Source: Bradyrhizobium sp. URHD0069 (lineage in GTDB: Bacteria; Pseudomonadota; Alphaproteobacteria; Rhizobiales; Xanthobacteraceae). From it: a stretch of 64,000 bases of DNA. A program made the position numbers and the translations under genes. The stretch lies in contig NZ_JNIJ01000029.1 in the NCBI RefSeq assembly GCF_000701345.1, positions 1-64,000 on the forward strand. Direction: 5' to 3'. This document shows positions 44,414-53,977 of this stretch, in pieces (positions within the stretch are counted from its first letter, which is position 1; each line of letters opens with the position of its first letter). Under the pieces are notes generated by a model. The model was not told the DNA's origin, searched no databases, and worked only from the letters and a program-made list of their open reading frames with translations.

Positions 44414-44833
44414 CTATCGAATTGCCTTCGCCGTTTCGACCAGGCGAGCGCTTGTGGTGGCCGTGGCGAGCACGGCGCCGTCCGCAGCCGTCAGCCTTCC
44501 CTCGACGAAGGCAATCGTCTTGCCAAGTTGCGTGACATTCGCCTCACCGACGATCGGCCCCGGCTTCGCCGGCGCCAGAAAATTGACGGTGATGGTGATG
44601 GTGGCCGTGTAGAGCCTTCCTTCGGTCATGACGAAGACGGCGGGGCCCATAGTGTCATCGAGCATGGCTGCGAGGATGCCGCCCTGGACGAAGCCGGCCG
44701 GATTGCAGAACTCTTTCTTGCCGTCGAAGCCAATCCGAACCCAACCCTGTTCGTGCCGGGCATCGAGCAAGCGCCAACCAAGCAATTTGGAAGATGGCGG
44801 CGCTTCGAGACGGTCGAGTGCGGTGCCAATCAT
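44414..44833 (-). CDS. PaaI-type hotdog-fold thioesterase
   Basis: A 139-residue thioesterase starting at the ATG at 44833. NPAGFVQGGILAAMLDDTMG is the conserved hotdog segment with the catalytic Asp/Asn region; ITITVNFLAPAKPGP is the next strand block. It probably hydrolyses acyl- or aryl-CoA. It is convergent with the monooxygenase, so a joint aromatic pathway is possible but unproven. Confidence 0.85.
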   Translation of the reverse strand: MIGTALDRLEAPPSSKLLGWRLLDARHEQGWVRIGFDGKKEFCNPAGFVQGGILAAMLDDTMGPAVFVMTEGRLYTATITITVNFLAPAKPGPIVGEANVTQLGKTIAFVEGRLTAADGAVLATATTSARLVETAKAIR

Positions 44834-44866
44834 GGCCTTGCTCCGTTTGGCCAAGCCTTACTGCAA

Positions 44867-44894
44867 GCCTGCTGACAGCGTGGTGTCAGCAGGC
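44867..44894. promoter_or_regulatory. 11-bp perfect hairpin upstream of thioesterase gene
   Basis: GCCTGCTGACA (44867-44877), GCGTGG, TGTCAGCAGGC (44884-44894). It lies 34 bases upstream of the thioesterase start. It could be an operator or a UTR hairpin; there is no T-run. Confidence 0.4.
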
Positions 44895-45048
44895 ACGGGG
44901 TGCAACCGATCTCAGAGGTCCAGCCCTGCCTTGCGATCGGCCCCGATGCCAGCCTATCGTTGCGGCCATGTCGCATCGTGTGACATCGATCCGGTCAACG
45001 CGGCGTGATGTTAGCGCCCTACATGTTTTCGTGCTTCGAGGCGAGAAA

Positions 45049-45360
45049 ATGCCTGCACCAACGCCTCATCGATACAAGACACGAAGCAAGGTTTGGCTCT
45101 ATGACGGGCCCGGAGCGTGGCATTTCATCACGCTGTCAGGCGAACAATCAAGCGAGATAGCCTGTCTTGCAGCACATTCCAGGAGCGCGTGGGGCTCGAT
45201 CCGCGTGACCGCGACGATCGGCCGAACGAGTTGGAAAACATCGATCTTCCCAGACAAGAAACGCGGGGCCTACCTTCTCCCTCTCAAGGCCGCCGTTCGG
45301 ACGAAAGAGAAGATCGAGCCAGGCAACACCGTCGCGGTTACGATTGAGCTGCTGACGTAA
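45049..45360 (+). CDS. DUF1905 family protein
   Basis: A 103-residue protein matching DUF1905: WLYDGPGAWHFITL, then a helical segment, RVTATIGRTSWKTSIFPDKK and YLLPLKAAVRTKEKI. A GAGGCGAGAAA precedes the ATG at 45049. The fold is a small beta barrel of unknown function. Its 3' end overlaps the convergent mutY gene by 23 bases. Confidence 0.8.
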   Translation: MPAPTPHRYKTRSKVWLYDGPGAWHFITLSGEQSSEIACLAAHSRSAWGSIRVTATIGRTSWKTSIFPDKKRGAYLLPLKAAVRTKEKIEPGNTVAVTIELLT

Positions 45361-46531
45361 CACCGTCCCGATCATGTTCGCGATCCGCATGCGGCGATCG
45401 GTCACCCAGCCCGTGCGAGATCACCTTGCGCATGACATTCGGCAGCGCTTCATCCCCAAGCGTCGAGATCGGCACCCAGCGCATTCCCTCCGCCGCGCGG
45501 GCGCGGGTGGGAACGTTCGCCGTGTAGACCACAAGCTCCAGCGGAAAATGCGTGAAGACATGCGTGACGACGCCCGCCTTGCGATGCCAGCGCGTATTGT
45601 CCTTCAAGGACGGCGCCTGCTCCAGCGCCGCCTTGTCGTCCTGCGCGGCCAGCCAGTGTGAGGTCGGCACTTCGGTCATGCCGCCGAGCAGACCTTTTTC
45701 GTGACGGGTCCGGACTAAGAGCTCATTGCCGCGCGTGACCACGAATGCCGCACCTCGGCGCAGCGCGCCGGTTTTCTTCAGCGCTTTACGCGGAAAGGCC
45801 TCCTGATCGCTGCGCGCACGCGCCGCGCAGTCGTCGTTGATCGGGCACAGCGCGCAGGCCGGTTTCTTCGGCGTGCAGATCGAGGAGCCGAGATCCATCA
45901 GCGCCTGCGCGCTATCGCCGGCCCGCGACCCCGCGTCGCCGGCGCGGGTCGCGCCAAGCAGCGTGGTCGCGAGGCTTTGGATCAACGGCTTGGCTTGCGG
46001 CAGCAGCTCCTCGACGGCGAATAGCCGCGACACCACGCGCTCGATATTGCCGTCGACCGGCATGGTCCGGCGGCCGAAGGCGATTGCGGCAATTGCGGCT
46101 GCGGTATAGGGCCCGATTCCCGGGAGCGATCGCAGGCCTTCCTCTGTGTCGGGAAACACGCCGCCATGGTCGCGCCGCACCGCCACCGCGCAGGCGTGCA
46201 AATTCCGAGCCCGCGAATAATAGCCGAGCCCTGCCCACATCCGCAGCACATCGTCGAGCGATGCTCTGCCAAGCGCCTCGACATCAGGCCAGCGCGCGAT
46301 GAATTTTTCGAAATAGGGCCCGACCGTTTTGACGCCGGTCTGCTGCAGCATAATTTCCGACAGCCAGACCCGGTAGGGATCGGCCGGTTCGCCCGGCAGC
46401 GGCCGCCACGGTAGCCGGCGGCGATGACGGTCGTACCATGCGAGCAGCAGGGCCGGACGGGCGCTGGCCGCGTCATCATGATCGAAGGATGAAGCTTTCT
46501 TTCGCCTGATGGCCGCGCCTGATAAGGTCAT
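45338..46531 (-). CDS. mutY: A/G-specific adenine glycosylase
   Basis: A 397-residue repair enzyme that removes adenine opposite 8-oxoguanine. The helix-hairpin-helix is LPGIGPYTAAAIAAIAFGRR with catalytic Asp in VDGN; the 4Fe-4S motif is CTPKKPACALCPINDDC (C-x6-C-x2-C-x5-C). The C-terminal NUDIX-like domain (GAAFVVTRGNELLVRTRHEK, THVFTHFPLEL) reads 8-oxoG. The start at 46531 is preferred. An ATG at 46549 lies within repeat-derived sequence. Confidence 0.94.
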   Translation of the reverse strand: MTLSGAAIRRKKASSFDHDDAASARPALLLAWYDRHRRRLPWRPLPGEPADPYRVWLSEIMLQQTGVKTVGPYFEKFIARWPDVEALGRASLDDVLRMWAGLGYYSRARNLHACAVAVRRDHGGVFPDTEEGLRSLPGIGPYTAAAIAAIAFGRRTMPVDGNIERVVSRLFAVEELLPQAKPLIQSLATTLLGATRAGDAGSRAGDSAQALMDLGSSICTPKKPACALCPINDDCAARARSDQEAFPRKALKKTGALRRGAAFVVTRGNELLVRTRHEKGLLGGMTEVPTSHWLAAQDDKAALEQAPSLKDNTRWHRKAGVVTHVFTHFPLELVVYTANVPTRARAAEGMRWVPISTLGDEALPNVMRKVISHGLGDRSPHADREHDRDGVTSAAQS

Positions 46532-46544
46532 GCGGCCATATAAC

Positions 46545-46637
46545 GTCATTCCGGGATGGACCGAAGATCTAGACCCGAAATCTCAAGAGGAAAACTTCGG
46601 CATTCCGGTTCGCGCGTTTCACGCGCCCCGGAATGAC
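46545..46637. repeat. interspersed repeat, family B, copy 2
   Basis: GTCATTCCGGGATGGACC at the left and CGCGCCCCGGAATGAC at the right face each other, with GACCCGAAATCTC in the middle. Its right end is followed by a tandem GGAATGACTGGAAGA duplication (about 46630-46660). Lies between mutY and the DciA-like gene. Confidence 0.8.
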
Positions 46638-46669
46638 TGGAAGACGGAATGACTGGAAGAAAAGACCCC

Positions 46670-47149
46670 ATGTCCAAACCCGGTCCGATCAGCGCGAAAC
46701 CGCTTTCCGTCCTGCTCGGCGACGTGTTTTCCGACGCCTATGCCAAGCAGGGATTCGCGGCGCGCGAGCTGGTCACGCGCTGGGCTGAAATCGCCGGCCC
46801 AGAAATATCAGCCCATTCCGAGCCCCTGAAAATCCAATGGCCGAGGCCTGTGGAGGGGCAGCCGCAGGAACCGGCGACGCTGGTGTTGCGGGTGGAGGGC
46901 CCGATGGCGCTGGAAATCCAGCACGCCTCCGATGTCATCCTGCAGCGGGTCAACCGTTTCTTCGGCTGGAGCGCGGTGGGGCGGCTGGCGCTGCGGCAGG
47001 CGCCGTTGTCGCGACGGAATCGGCCTGCGGCCTCGCGCGCCCCCGACGCGAAGGCGGTGGCGAAAGTTGCGGAAAGCCTGTCCTCCGTCGAGGACGAGGA
47101 ATTGCGGGCCGCGCTGGCGCGGCTCGGCGCACAGATCAAGCGAAATTGA
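46670..47149 (+). CDS. DUF721/DciA-like protein
   Basis: A 159-residue protein with the KPLSVLLGDVFSDAYAKQGF and RWAEIAGPEISAHSEPLKI blocks of DUF721. This family includes DciA, the loader of the DnaB helicase in bacteria lacking DnaC. An Ala-rich helical tail (DAKAVAKVAESLSSVEDEEL) closes the protein. Short spacing to the DsbA-like gene suggests co-transcription. Confidence 0.85.
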   Translation: MSKPGPISAKPLSVLLGDVFSDAYAKQGFAARELVTRWAEIAGPEISAHSEPLKIQWPRPVEGQPQEPATLVLRVEGPMALEIQHASDVILQRVNRFFGWSAVGRLALRQAPLSRRNRPAASRAPDAKAVAKVAESLSSVEDEELRAALARLGAQIKRN

Positions 47150-47262
47150 GCCTGCCGCCGCGTTCGAGAGTCGCGGCCTGCCATTGCCACAATTGCCGTT
47201 TCAAGCTAGCGACAATAGTTCTTTGCGAGTCTGTTGGGGCGTGAGAGCGCCGGTTTTGGAGT

Positions 47263-47925
47263 ATGCCTTTGATCATCACGCGCCGCGCCTTCACCGCCGC
47301 CCTTACGCTGACGGGGCTTGCCGCTCTCACCGGCTTTTCGCCGCTGCGTCTGATCCCCGACGCGATGGCGCAAAGCGCATCCGATGTTGCCAAGCCGGTG
47401 TCGCTGCCGGACATGGCGCTCGGTCCAGCCAATGCGCCGGTGACCATCACCGAATATGCGTCGATGACTTGCCCGCATTGCGCAGCCTTCAATGAAAACG
47501 TGTTCCCGAAGATCAAGTCGGAATATATCGATACCGGCAAGGTGCGTTACGTGTTCCGCGAATTCCCGCTCGATATCAAGGCTGCGGCGGGTTCGATGCT
47601 GGCGCGCTGCATCGCCAAGGACGATGCCGGGAAATATTTCGCCGTGATTGACATGTTGTTCAGGCAGCAGAACGACTGGGTGACGAAAAATACCACCGAA
47701 ACCCTGATACGGATTGGCAAACAGGCCGGGCTCAGCCAGCAGGCGGTCGAGACTTGCCTCAAGGATCAGGCGCTGCTCGACAAGATCGCCGCCGACCAAA
47801 AATTCGCCAGCGACGTGCTGAAGGTCAACTCGACGCCGACCTTTTTCATCAATGGCGAGATGATCAAGGGCGAGACCTCGTTCGAGGAATTCGATAAGCG
47901 GATCAAACCGCTGCTCAAGAGCTGA
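47263..47925 (+). CDS. DsbA-family thiol-disulfide oxidoreductase
   Basis: A 220-residue exported protein. A twin-arginine-like leader (ITRRAFTAALTLTG) ends near AMAQS (~36). A thioredoxin-fold domain carries MTCPHCAAF (CPHC active site) and the cis-Pro in NSTPTFFINGE. It resembles the BdbD/DsbA-like oxidoreductases of alphaproteobacteria. It probably introduces or shuffles disulfides in periplasmic proteins. Confidence 0.92.
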   Translation: MPLIITRRAFTAALTLTGLAALTGFSPLRLIPDAMAQSASDVAKPVSLPDMALGPANAPVTITEYASMTCPHCAAFNENVFPKIKSEYIDTGKVRYVFREFPLDIKAAAGSMLARCIAKDDAGKYFAVIDMLFRQQNDWVTKNTTETLIRIGKQAGLSQQAVETCLKDQALLDKIAADQKFASDVLKVNSTPTFFINGEMIKGETSFEEFDKRIKPLLKS

Positions 47926-47927
47926 GT

Positions 47928-47957
47928 CTATGGTTCCCGGCGAGCCGGGAACCATAG
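47928..47957 (+). terminator. strong hairpin after the DsbA-like gene
   Basis: CTATGGTTCCCGGC (47928-47941), GA, GCCGGGAACCATAG (47944-47957) pair perfectly, beginning three bases after the stop. A U-run is absent, so this may be a terminator needing factors, or an mRNA-end protecting stem. Confidence 0.65.
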
Positions 47958-48140
47958 GGGCCACTAACCCCCGCAAAAGCCTTGGGAAAAGCCCCCGGCG
48001 ACAGTTGCCCTCCGGCCCCGGCCTCGCCATTGTCGCGGCCATGAGAGTCGCCAGGAGCGACTCGCCCACACACCGACATTGCCTTCTATGGTATTGTCCC
48101 GGCAGGGAGATTCGCGACCTGCCAACAGAGAATCGTGTCC

Positions 48141-51100
48141 ATGAAGCTGACCCGCCTTCGCCTCCACGGTTTCAAGTCGTTCGTTGAACCCACCGACTTC
48201 ATGATCGAACCCGGCCTCACCGGCGTGGTCGGACCGAACGGCTGTGGGAAGTCCAATCTGGTGGAGGCGTTGCGCTGGGCGATGGGCGAGACCTCGCACA
48301 AATCGCTGCGCGCCGCCGACATGGACGCGGTGATCTTTGCCGGTTCCGGCAATCGCCCATCGCGCAATCACGCCGAAGTGGTGATGACGATCGACAATTC
48401 CGATCGCTCGGCGCCGGCGGCGGTGAACGACCGGGAGATTCTGGAAATCTCACGTCGGATCGAGCGCGAGGCGGGTTCGGTCTACCGCATCAACGGCCGC
48501 GACGTGCGCGCCCGCGACGTGCAGATCCTGTTTGCCGACGCCGCCACCGGTGCGCGCTCGCCGGCGCTGGTTCACCAGGGCAAGATCGGCGAGATCATTC
48601 AGGCCAAACCGGAACAGCGCCGACGCGTGCTGGAGGATGCCGCCGGCGTCGCCGGCCTTCACGCTCGCCGCCACGAAGCCGAATTGCGCCTCAAGGCCGC
48701 CGAAACCAATCTCACCCGCGTCGAGGACGTGATCGGGCAACTGGCCGGACAGATCGACGGGTTGAAGAAGCAGGCGCGGCAGGCGATCCGCTACCGTGAA
48801 GTCGCGGCCAAGGTGCGCAAGGCCGAGGCCATGCTGTTCCACCTGCGCTGGCTGGAGGCCAATTCCGACGTCGCGGAAGCTGCCCGTACCCACGACCTCA
48901 GCGTCCGCGAGATGGCCGAACGTACCCGCGAACAGGCCGAAGCGGCCCGCATCCAGGCGGTGCGCGCTTCCGAACTGCCGGCGCTGCGCGAGGCCGAGGC
49001 GCGTGCCGCGGCTGGGCTGCAGCGGCTTACCAACGCGCGCGAAACGCTCGACCGCGAGGAAGAGCGCGCCAAGGAGCGTGTTGCCGAGCTCGATCGCCGG
49101 CTGACCCAATTTTCGGCCGATATCGCACGCGAGCAGCAGCAGACCTCCGATGCCGAGGTGGCGCTGCAACGGCTCGATACCGAAGACTCGGAACTGAAAG
49201 AAGAAATCAAATCGCGCGTTGAAAAGCGCAGCGGCGTCGATGAGCGCGTGTCAGAGGCCGAGGCAACGCTGGCGAGCGCCGAACGGCTGTTCGCCGAACT
49301 GACGACTGTCCTCGCCGACCTCACCGCCAAGCGCAATCAGCTTGAGGCGAGCGTGCGCAGCCATCGCGATCGGCTGGCGCGGCTCGATCAGGACATCGCC
49401 AATGTCGCAAGCGAGGAGCACAAGCTGGCGCAGGACACCAGCGCTCTGGGCGACCTCGCCGCCCTCGCTGAGGCCATGGAGACCGCGCAGCAGAATCTTG
49501 CGCAGTCCGAAACCGCAGCGCAGACTAGCGAAGGCGGCCATGCCGCCGCGCGGCAGAAGCTGGAATCGTCCCGCGGTCCGCTCAACGAAGCCGACAAGCG
49601 CGTGCAGCGGCTCGAGACCGAGGCCCGCACCATCTCGAAGCTCGTCAATGGCGAGACCAAGAATCTCTGGCCGCCGATCATCGACGGCGTCACCGTCGCC
49701 AAGGGCTATGAGAAGGCGCTCGGCGCCGCACTCGGCGACGATCTCGACGCGCCGGTCGATCCGTCGGCGCCGATGCGCTGGACCAATGCCGGCGTGACCG
49801 AGGGCGACCCGACTTTGCCCGACGGGGTCGAATCACTCGCGGCGCATGTCGATGCACCCTCCGAGCTGGCGCGCCGCCTCGCGCAGATCGGCGTCGTCGC
49901 CAGGGAGCGCGGCGCGGAGCTGGTATCACAGTTGAAAACCGGCCAGCGGCTGGTGTCGCGCGAGGGCGACGTCTGGCGCTGGGACGGATTTGTCGCCGCC
50001 GCCCACGCGCCGACTGGCGCCGCGCGGCGTCTTGCCGAGCGCGCGCGGCTGGTCGATATCGAAAACGAACTTGAGCAGGCTCGCATCGACGCCGCCGCCA
50101 AACGTCAGGCGCTGGAATCGGCCGAAGCCGAACTGAGGGCCGCATCCGCCGCGGAGACCGCCGCGCGCGATTCCTGGCGTGCTGCGCAGCGCGAGGCCGA
50201 CGCCGCGCGCGGGCGTCATGCCGATACCGAGCGCGAGATCAATCGCCACGTCGCGCGGAAATCGGCGCTGACCGAGGCCCACAGTCGCCTCAATGCCGAT
50301 CGCGCCGAGGCGGATGGCGCGCATCAAAGCGCTATGGCGGCGCTTGCCGAATTGCCGCCGAGCCTCGACACCGAAACGAGGCTTGCGTCGGTTCGCTCCG
50401 ACATCGACGGTCATCGTCGCCTTGCGGCGCAGGTACGCGCCGAAGCGCAGGCACTGGCGCGCGAAGCTGAACTGGCGGACCGCCGCGTGCAGGCGATCCT
50501 CGCCGAGCGGTCCGAATGGCAAAACCGCAAAGCGAGCGCGGCCTCGCAGATCGCCACCATCGAAGCCCGCCTCACCGAGGTCAAAGCCGAGCGCGCCGAG
50601 CTCGACAATGCGCCGGCAATATTCGCGGAAAAGCGCCGCGCGCTGATCAGCGAAATCGAATCGGCCGAAAATGCCCGCCGAATTGCTGCCGATGCGCTTG
50701 CGAGCGCCGAGAACGTGATGGCGGAAACCGACCGCGCCGCCAAGATTTCGCTCGAGGCGCTATCGAGCGCGCGCGAGGCTACCGCCCGCGCCGAGGAGCG
50801 CATGGATGGCGCCAAGCGCCGCCTCGCCGACGTCGAGCGCGAAATCCACGATATGCTGGAGGTCGAGCCGCAAGGCGTGGCCGGTCTCGCCGAGATCCAG
50901 GAAGGCGCGGAATTGCCGCCGCTTGCGGAGATCGAAGAGAGCCTTGAAAAACTGCGCCGCGACCGCGAGCGGATCGGCGCGGTCAATCTGCGCGCCGAGG
51001 AAGAGCTGCGCGAGGTCGAAGTCCAGCACACCTCGCTCACCACCGAGCGCGACGATCTGGTGGAAGCCATCAAGCGCTTGCGCCAGGGCATCCAGAGCCT

Positions 51101-51605
51101 CAACCGCGAGGCGCGGGAACGCTTGCTGACTTCGTTCGAAATCGTGAACGGCCATTTCAAGCGGCTGTTCGTCGAATTGTTCGGCGGCGGCGAAGCCGCG
51201 CTGCATCTGATCGAAAGCGACGATCCGCTGGAGGCCGGGCTCGAAATCATCGCCAAGCCGCCCGGCAAGAAGCCGCAGACGCTGTCACTGTTGTCCGGCG
51301 GCGAGCAGGCGCTGACCGCGCTGGCACTGATCTTCGCGGTGTTCCTCACCAATCCGTCGCCGATCTGCGTGCTGGACGAGGTCGACGCGCCGCTTGACGA
51401 TCACAATGTGGAGCGGTTCTGCAACCTTTTGCACGAGATGACTGCCTCGACCGAGACGCGCTTCATCATCATCACGCACAATCCAATCACGATGGCGCGG
51501 ATGAACCGGCTGTTCGGCGTCACCATGGCCGAACGCGGCGTGTCGCAACTTGTGTCGGTCGATCTCGAAGACGCGGTAAAGATTCTCGATCAGCATGTGG
51601 CGTAG
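48141..51605 (+). CDS. smc: chromosome segregation protein SMC
   Basis: A 1154-residue SMC protein that condenses and segregates the chromosome with ScpA/ScpB. The N-terminal head has GPNGCGKSNLVEALRW. Two long coiled coils flank a hinge (about 500-640, GVTVAKGYEKALGAALGDDL). The C-terminal head has the signature LLSGGEQALTALALIFAVF and Walker B PICVLDEVDAPLDD. The ATG at 48141 (MKLTRLRLHGFKSF) is preferred to a GTG six bases upstream. Confidence 0.96.
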   Translation: MKLTRLRLHGFKSFVEPTDFMIEPGLTGVVGPNGCGKSNLVEALRWAMGETSHKSLRAADMDAVIFAGSGNRPSRNHAEVVMTIDNSDRSAPAAVNDREILEISRRIEREAGSVYRINGRDVRARDVQILFADAATGARSPALVHQGKIGEIIQAKPEQRRRVLEDAAGVAGLHARRHEAELRLKAAETNLTRVEDVIGQLAGQIDGLKKQARQAIRYREVAAKVRKAEAMLFHLRWLEANSDVAEAARTHDLSVREMAERTREQAEAARIQAVRASELPALREAEARAAAGLQRLTNARETLDREEERAKERVAELDRRLTQFSADIAREQQQTSDAEVALQRLDTEDSELKEEIKSRVEKRSGVDERVSEAEATLASAERLFAELTTVLADLTAKRNQLEASVRSHRDRLARLDQDIANVASEEHKLAQDTSALGDLAALAEAMETAQQNLAQSETAAQTSEGGHAAARQKLESSRGPLNEADKRVQRLETEARTISKLVNGETKNLWPPIIDGVTVAKGYEKALGAALGDDLDAPVDPSAPMRWTNAGVTEGDPTLPDGVESLAAHVDAPSELARRLAQIGVVARERGAELVSQLKTGQRLVSREGDVWRWDGFVAAAHAPTGAARRLAERARLVDIENELEQARIDAAAKRQALESAEAELRAASAAETAARDSWRAAQREADAARGRHADTEREINRHVARKSALTEAHSRLNADRAEADGAHQSAMAALAELPPSLDTETRLASVRSDIDGHRRLAAQVRAEAQALAREAELADRRVQAILAERSEWQNRKASAASQIATIEARLTEVKAERAELDNAPAIFAEKRRALISEIESAENARRIAADALASAENVMAETDRAAKISLEALSSAREATARAEERMDGAKRRLADVEREIHDMLEVEPQGVAGLAEIQEGAELPPLAEIEESLEKLRRDRERIGAVNLRAEEELREVEVQHTSLTTERDDLVEAIKRLRQGIQSLNREARERLLTSFEIVNGHFKRLFVELFGGGEAALHLIESDDPLEAGLEIIAKPPGKKPQTLSLLSGGEQALTALALIFAVFLTNPSPICVLDEVDAPLDDHNVERFCNLLHEMTASTETRFIIITHNPITMARMNRLFGVTMAERGVSQLVSVDLEDAVKILDQHVA

Positions 51606-51625
51606 TGCGTCGCCGCAATTATTGA

Positions 51626-51725
51626 TGTCATGGTCCGCGAAAGCGGATGATCCAGTACGCCGCCGCGTCTATATGACTCTCAATCGTCACTGAATACTGG
51701 ATGCCCGCCTTCGCGGGGCATGACG
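51626..51725. repeat. interspersed repeat, family C
   Basis: TGGTCCGCGAAAGCGGATGA...TCCAGTA at the left faces TACTGGATGCCCGCCTTCGC...GGGCATGACG at the right. It is the typical inverted pair found between genes in related genomes, here directly between smc and the Rsm22-like gene. Confidence 0.75.
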
Positions 51726-51731
51726 CGATAG

Positions 51732-52724
51732 ATGACCGCTCCGGACCTTCCAGCCGAGTTGAAAGCAGCGCTTGACGGCAAGCTGCAAGGCCTGTCGCGC
51801 AACGCCGCCGCCGCACGCGCCGCAGCGATTTCGCAGACTTATCGCGACGGCGGCGGCTCCGGCGCGATCAGGTCAGAGACGGATGCGCTGGCTTATGCGC
51901 TGGCGCGGATGCCCGCGACTTACGCCGCGGTAACCGCAAGCCTGAACGCACTCCGCCAGATCAGGCCGGATTTCGTGCCGGGAAGCCTGCTCGATGTCGG
52001 CGCCGGGCCGGGGACGGCGAGCTGGGCCGCGACTGAAGCATTTTGGTCACTGCAAAGCCTTACGTTGATCGATGCCAATAGCGCGTTACGCGCGCTGGCG
52101 CTGGATCTCGGGCACGACAGCGTGCGCCTGCGCGACATGAGATACGAGCGCGGCGAAGCCCGCGTCGCGCTGGCGGACGTTGAAGCCGCCGACCTTGTGG
52201 TGGCGAGTTACACGATTGGCGAGATAGATGACGCTGAACGAAGCGCGCTCACCGAGCTGATATGGGCAAAGACCCGCGACACCCTGCTGATCGTCGAACC
52301 CGGGACGCCGGCGGGCTACGCGCGGATTCTTGCGGCGCGACAAAAATTGATCGCGGCGGGCGCGCATGTCGCAGCCCCCTGCCCGCATGACGGCACGTGT
52401 CCTCTCGCAGCGCCGGACTGGTGTCATTTCACGCAGCGCCTGCCCCGCTCACGCGCGCACAAACAACTCAAATCCGCAGAACTTCCCTATGAGGACGAAA
52501 AATTTATTTACGTGGCACTGACGCGGGCACCGGTCGCGCGACGGCCGGCGCGGGTGCTGGCTCAGCCGGCAATCACCAAGGTCGCCGTCACCGCAAAACT
52601 CTGCACCGATCATGGCGTCGTGGAGACAGCCGCTCCGCGCCGCAACAAGATCGACTATGCGCGCTTCAGAAAATACAACTGGGGTGACGGCGTTTTCGAG
52701 GCCGACGCAACATCCGCGGAATAA
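51732..52724 (+). CDS. Rsm22-like small-ribosomal-subunit methyltransferase
   Basis: A 330-residue protein. The SAM-binding motif SLLDVGAGPGTASWA is at ~83-97. The middle contains DLVVASYTIGEI and LLIVEPGTPAGY. The cysteine cluster CPHDGTCPLAAPDWCHF is the Rsm22 hallmark, thought to bind metal or an iron-sulfur cluster. Mitochondrial relatives are required for assembly of the small ribosomal subunit. Whether the bacterial protein methylates rRNA is not settled. Confidence 0.88.
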   Translation: MTAPDLPAELKAALDGKLQGLSRNAAAARAAAISQTYRDGGGSGAIRSETDALAYALARMPATYAAVTASLNALRQIRPDFVPGSLLDVGAGPGTASWAATEAFWSLQSLTLIDANSALRALALDLGHDSVRLRDMRYERGEARVALADVEAADLVVASYTIGEIDDAERSALTELIWAKTRDTLLIVEPGTPAGYARILAARQKLIAAGAHVAAPCPHDGTCPLAAPDWCHFTQRLPRSRAHKQLKSAELPYEDEKFIYVALTRAPVARRPARVLAQPAITKVAVTAKLCTDHGVVETAAPRRNKIDYARFRKYNWGDGVFEADATSAE

Positions 52725-52795
52725 TTCCCCGGCGCCGGCGTTTATCTTGGTGACGCATCCGCGTCCTCATTATTTCCATCAGGAGTAAAGCTGCA

Positions 52796-53176
52796 ATGTC
52801 CAGGACATTCGCCGCAGTAGCGGCCTTGACTTTCATTCTCGCGTCATCGGCGGCATCGGCGCAGACGCTGAAGACAGCCGACACGACAAAGGGCAAGACG
52901 TTCGTCGATGCCAAGGGTATGACCCTTTATACGTTCGACAAGGACGCCGGCGGTAAATCCATGTGCAATGGACCCTGCGCCGAGAACTGGCCGCCCTTGC
53001 TGGCCAGCGACGACGCCAAGCCGACCGCCGATATGACCATTGTGGTTCGAGACGATGGCAAGAAGATGTGGGCCTATAAAGGTAAGCCGCTCTACACCTT
53101 CAAGAAAGACACGGCTGCCGGCGAGACCAATGGCGATGGTTTCCTGAACGGGGCCTGGCACATGGCAAAGCCGTAA
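52796..53176 (+). CDS. secreted COG4315 protein (Yx[FWY]xxD repeats)
   Basis: A 126-residue exported protein with signal peptide to ~23 (SSAASAQ). Two copies of a short repeat are visible: GMTLYTFDKDAGGKSMCNGP and GKPLYTFKKDTAAGE. Both contain the Y-x-[FWY]-x-x-D motif. ENWPPLLA is typical of the family. Function unknown. Confidence 0.85.
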   Translation: MSRTFAAVAALTFILASSAASAQTLKTADTTKGKTFVDAKGMTLYTFDKDAGGKSMCNGPCAENWPPLLASDDAKPTADMTIVVRDDGKKMWAYKGKPLYTFKKDTAAGETNGDGFLNGAWHMAKP

Positions 53177-53180
53177 CTAG

Positions 53181-53199
53181 AGCGGATTCGTGATCCGCT
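53181..53199 (+). terminator. hairpin after the COG4315 gene
   Basis: AGCGGAT, loop TCGTG, ATCCGCT, five bases after the stop. No T-run follows. A second imperfect inverted repeat, CCTGCCGTATGG (53209-53220) and CCATGCGGCAGG (53251-53262), encloses a GC alternating tract. Confidence 0.4.
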
Positions 53200-53397
53200 A
53201 GGACAGATCCTGCCGTATGGCCAAGGGTGCCCGCGCGCGCGCGCCTCAAACCATGCGGCAGGACAGTTTTCGACTTGAAACGCTGAACTTCCCCGCTCCC
53301 GTAGCGACTTACTCAGGCGGCCCTATCGGGGCCCTGACGCGCGCCGATCTTTTGTCTAGGCTGTCCGCGTCGGTCGTCTCATCGAGAGTCAGCGGTC

Positions 53398-53958
53398 ATG
53401 TCATCGGGTTGGATTGTTTTCGGTATTATTGTCATTTTCGTTTTTTTCGCTTTTGCGGCCTACAACCGCCTCGTCACCCTCAGTCAGCGCGTCAATCAGG
53501 CCTTTGCCGACATTGACGTGCAGCTCAAGCAACGCCACGACCTGATCCCGAATCTGGTCGAGAGCGTGAAGGGCTATGCCGCGCACGAGCGCGGTACGCT
53601 CGACGACGTGATAAAAGCCCGCAACACCGCGATGTCGGCGCAGGGACCGGGACAGGTTGCGGCTGCCGAGAACCAGCTGAGCGGCGCGCTCGGCAGGTTG
53701 ATCGCGCTGTCGGAAGCCTATCCGGACCTCAAGGCCAACGCCAATTTCCAGCAGCTGGCCGCCGAATTGTCCGATCTCGAGAACAAGATCGCCGCCAGCC
53801 GCCGCTTCTTCAACAACGCGGTTCAGGAATACAACACCGGCATCCAGCAGATGCCGGCCGCGCTGTTCGCCGGCACGTTCGGCTTCACCCGCAGGGATTT
53901 CTTCGATCTCGGCGCCACCCGCACCGAAGTCGAAGCGGTGCCGACGGTCAAGTTCTGA
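53398..53958 (+). CDS. lemA: LemA family protein
   Basis: A 186-residue protein: one N-terminal membrane helix (WIVFGIIVIFVFFAFAAYN) and a four-helix bundle with VNQAFADIDVQLKQRHDLIP, LVESVKGYAAHE and FNNAVQEYNTGIQQMP. The cytoplasmic/periplasmic orientation is uncertain. LemA genes are usually beside an M48 peptidase or TPM-domain gene, and here a (broken) M48 gene follows. Confidence 0.93.
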   Translation: MSSGWIVFGIIVIFVFFAFAAYNRLVTLSQRVNQAFADIDVQLKQRHDLIPNLVESVKGYAAHERGTLDDVIKARNTAMSAQGPGQVAAAENQLSGALGRLIALSEAYPDLKANANFQQLAAELSDLENKIAASRRFFNNAVQEYNTGIQQMPAALFAGTFGFTRRDFFDLGATRTEVEAVPTVKF

Positions 53959-53977
53959 AGTGACCACCACCTGTCTC

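Noticed and set aside
53230..53245. GCGCGCGCGCGC tract as a Z-DNA regulatory element
   Set aside because: Short simple-sequence run in a high-GC intergenic stretch; no supporting context.
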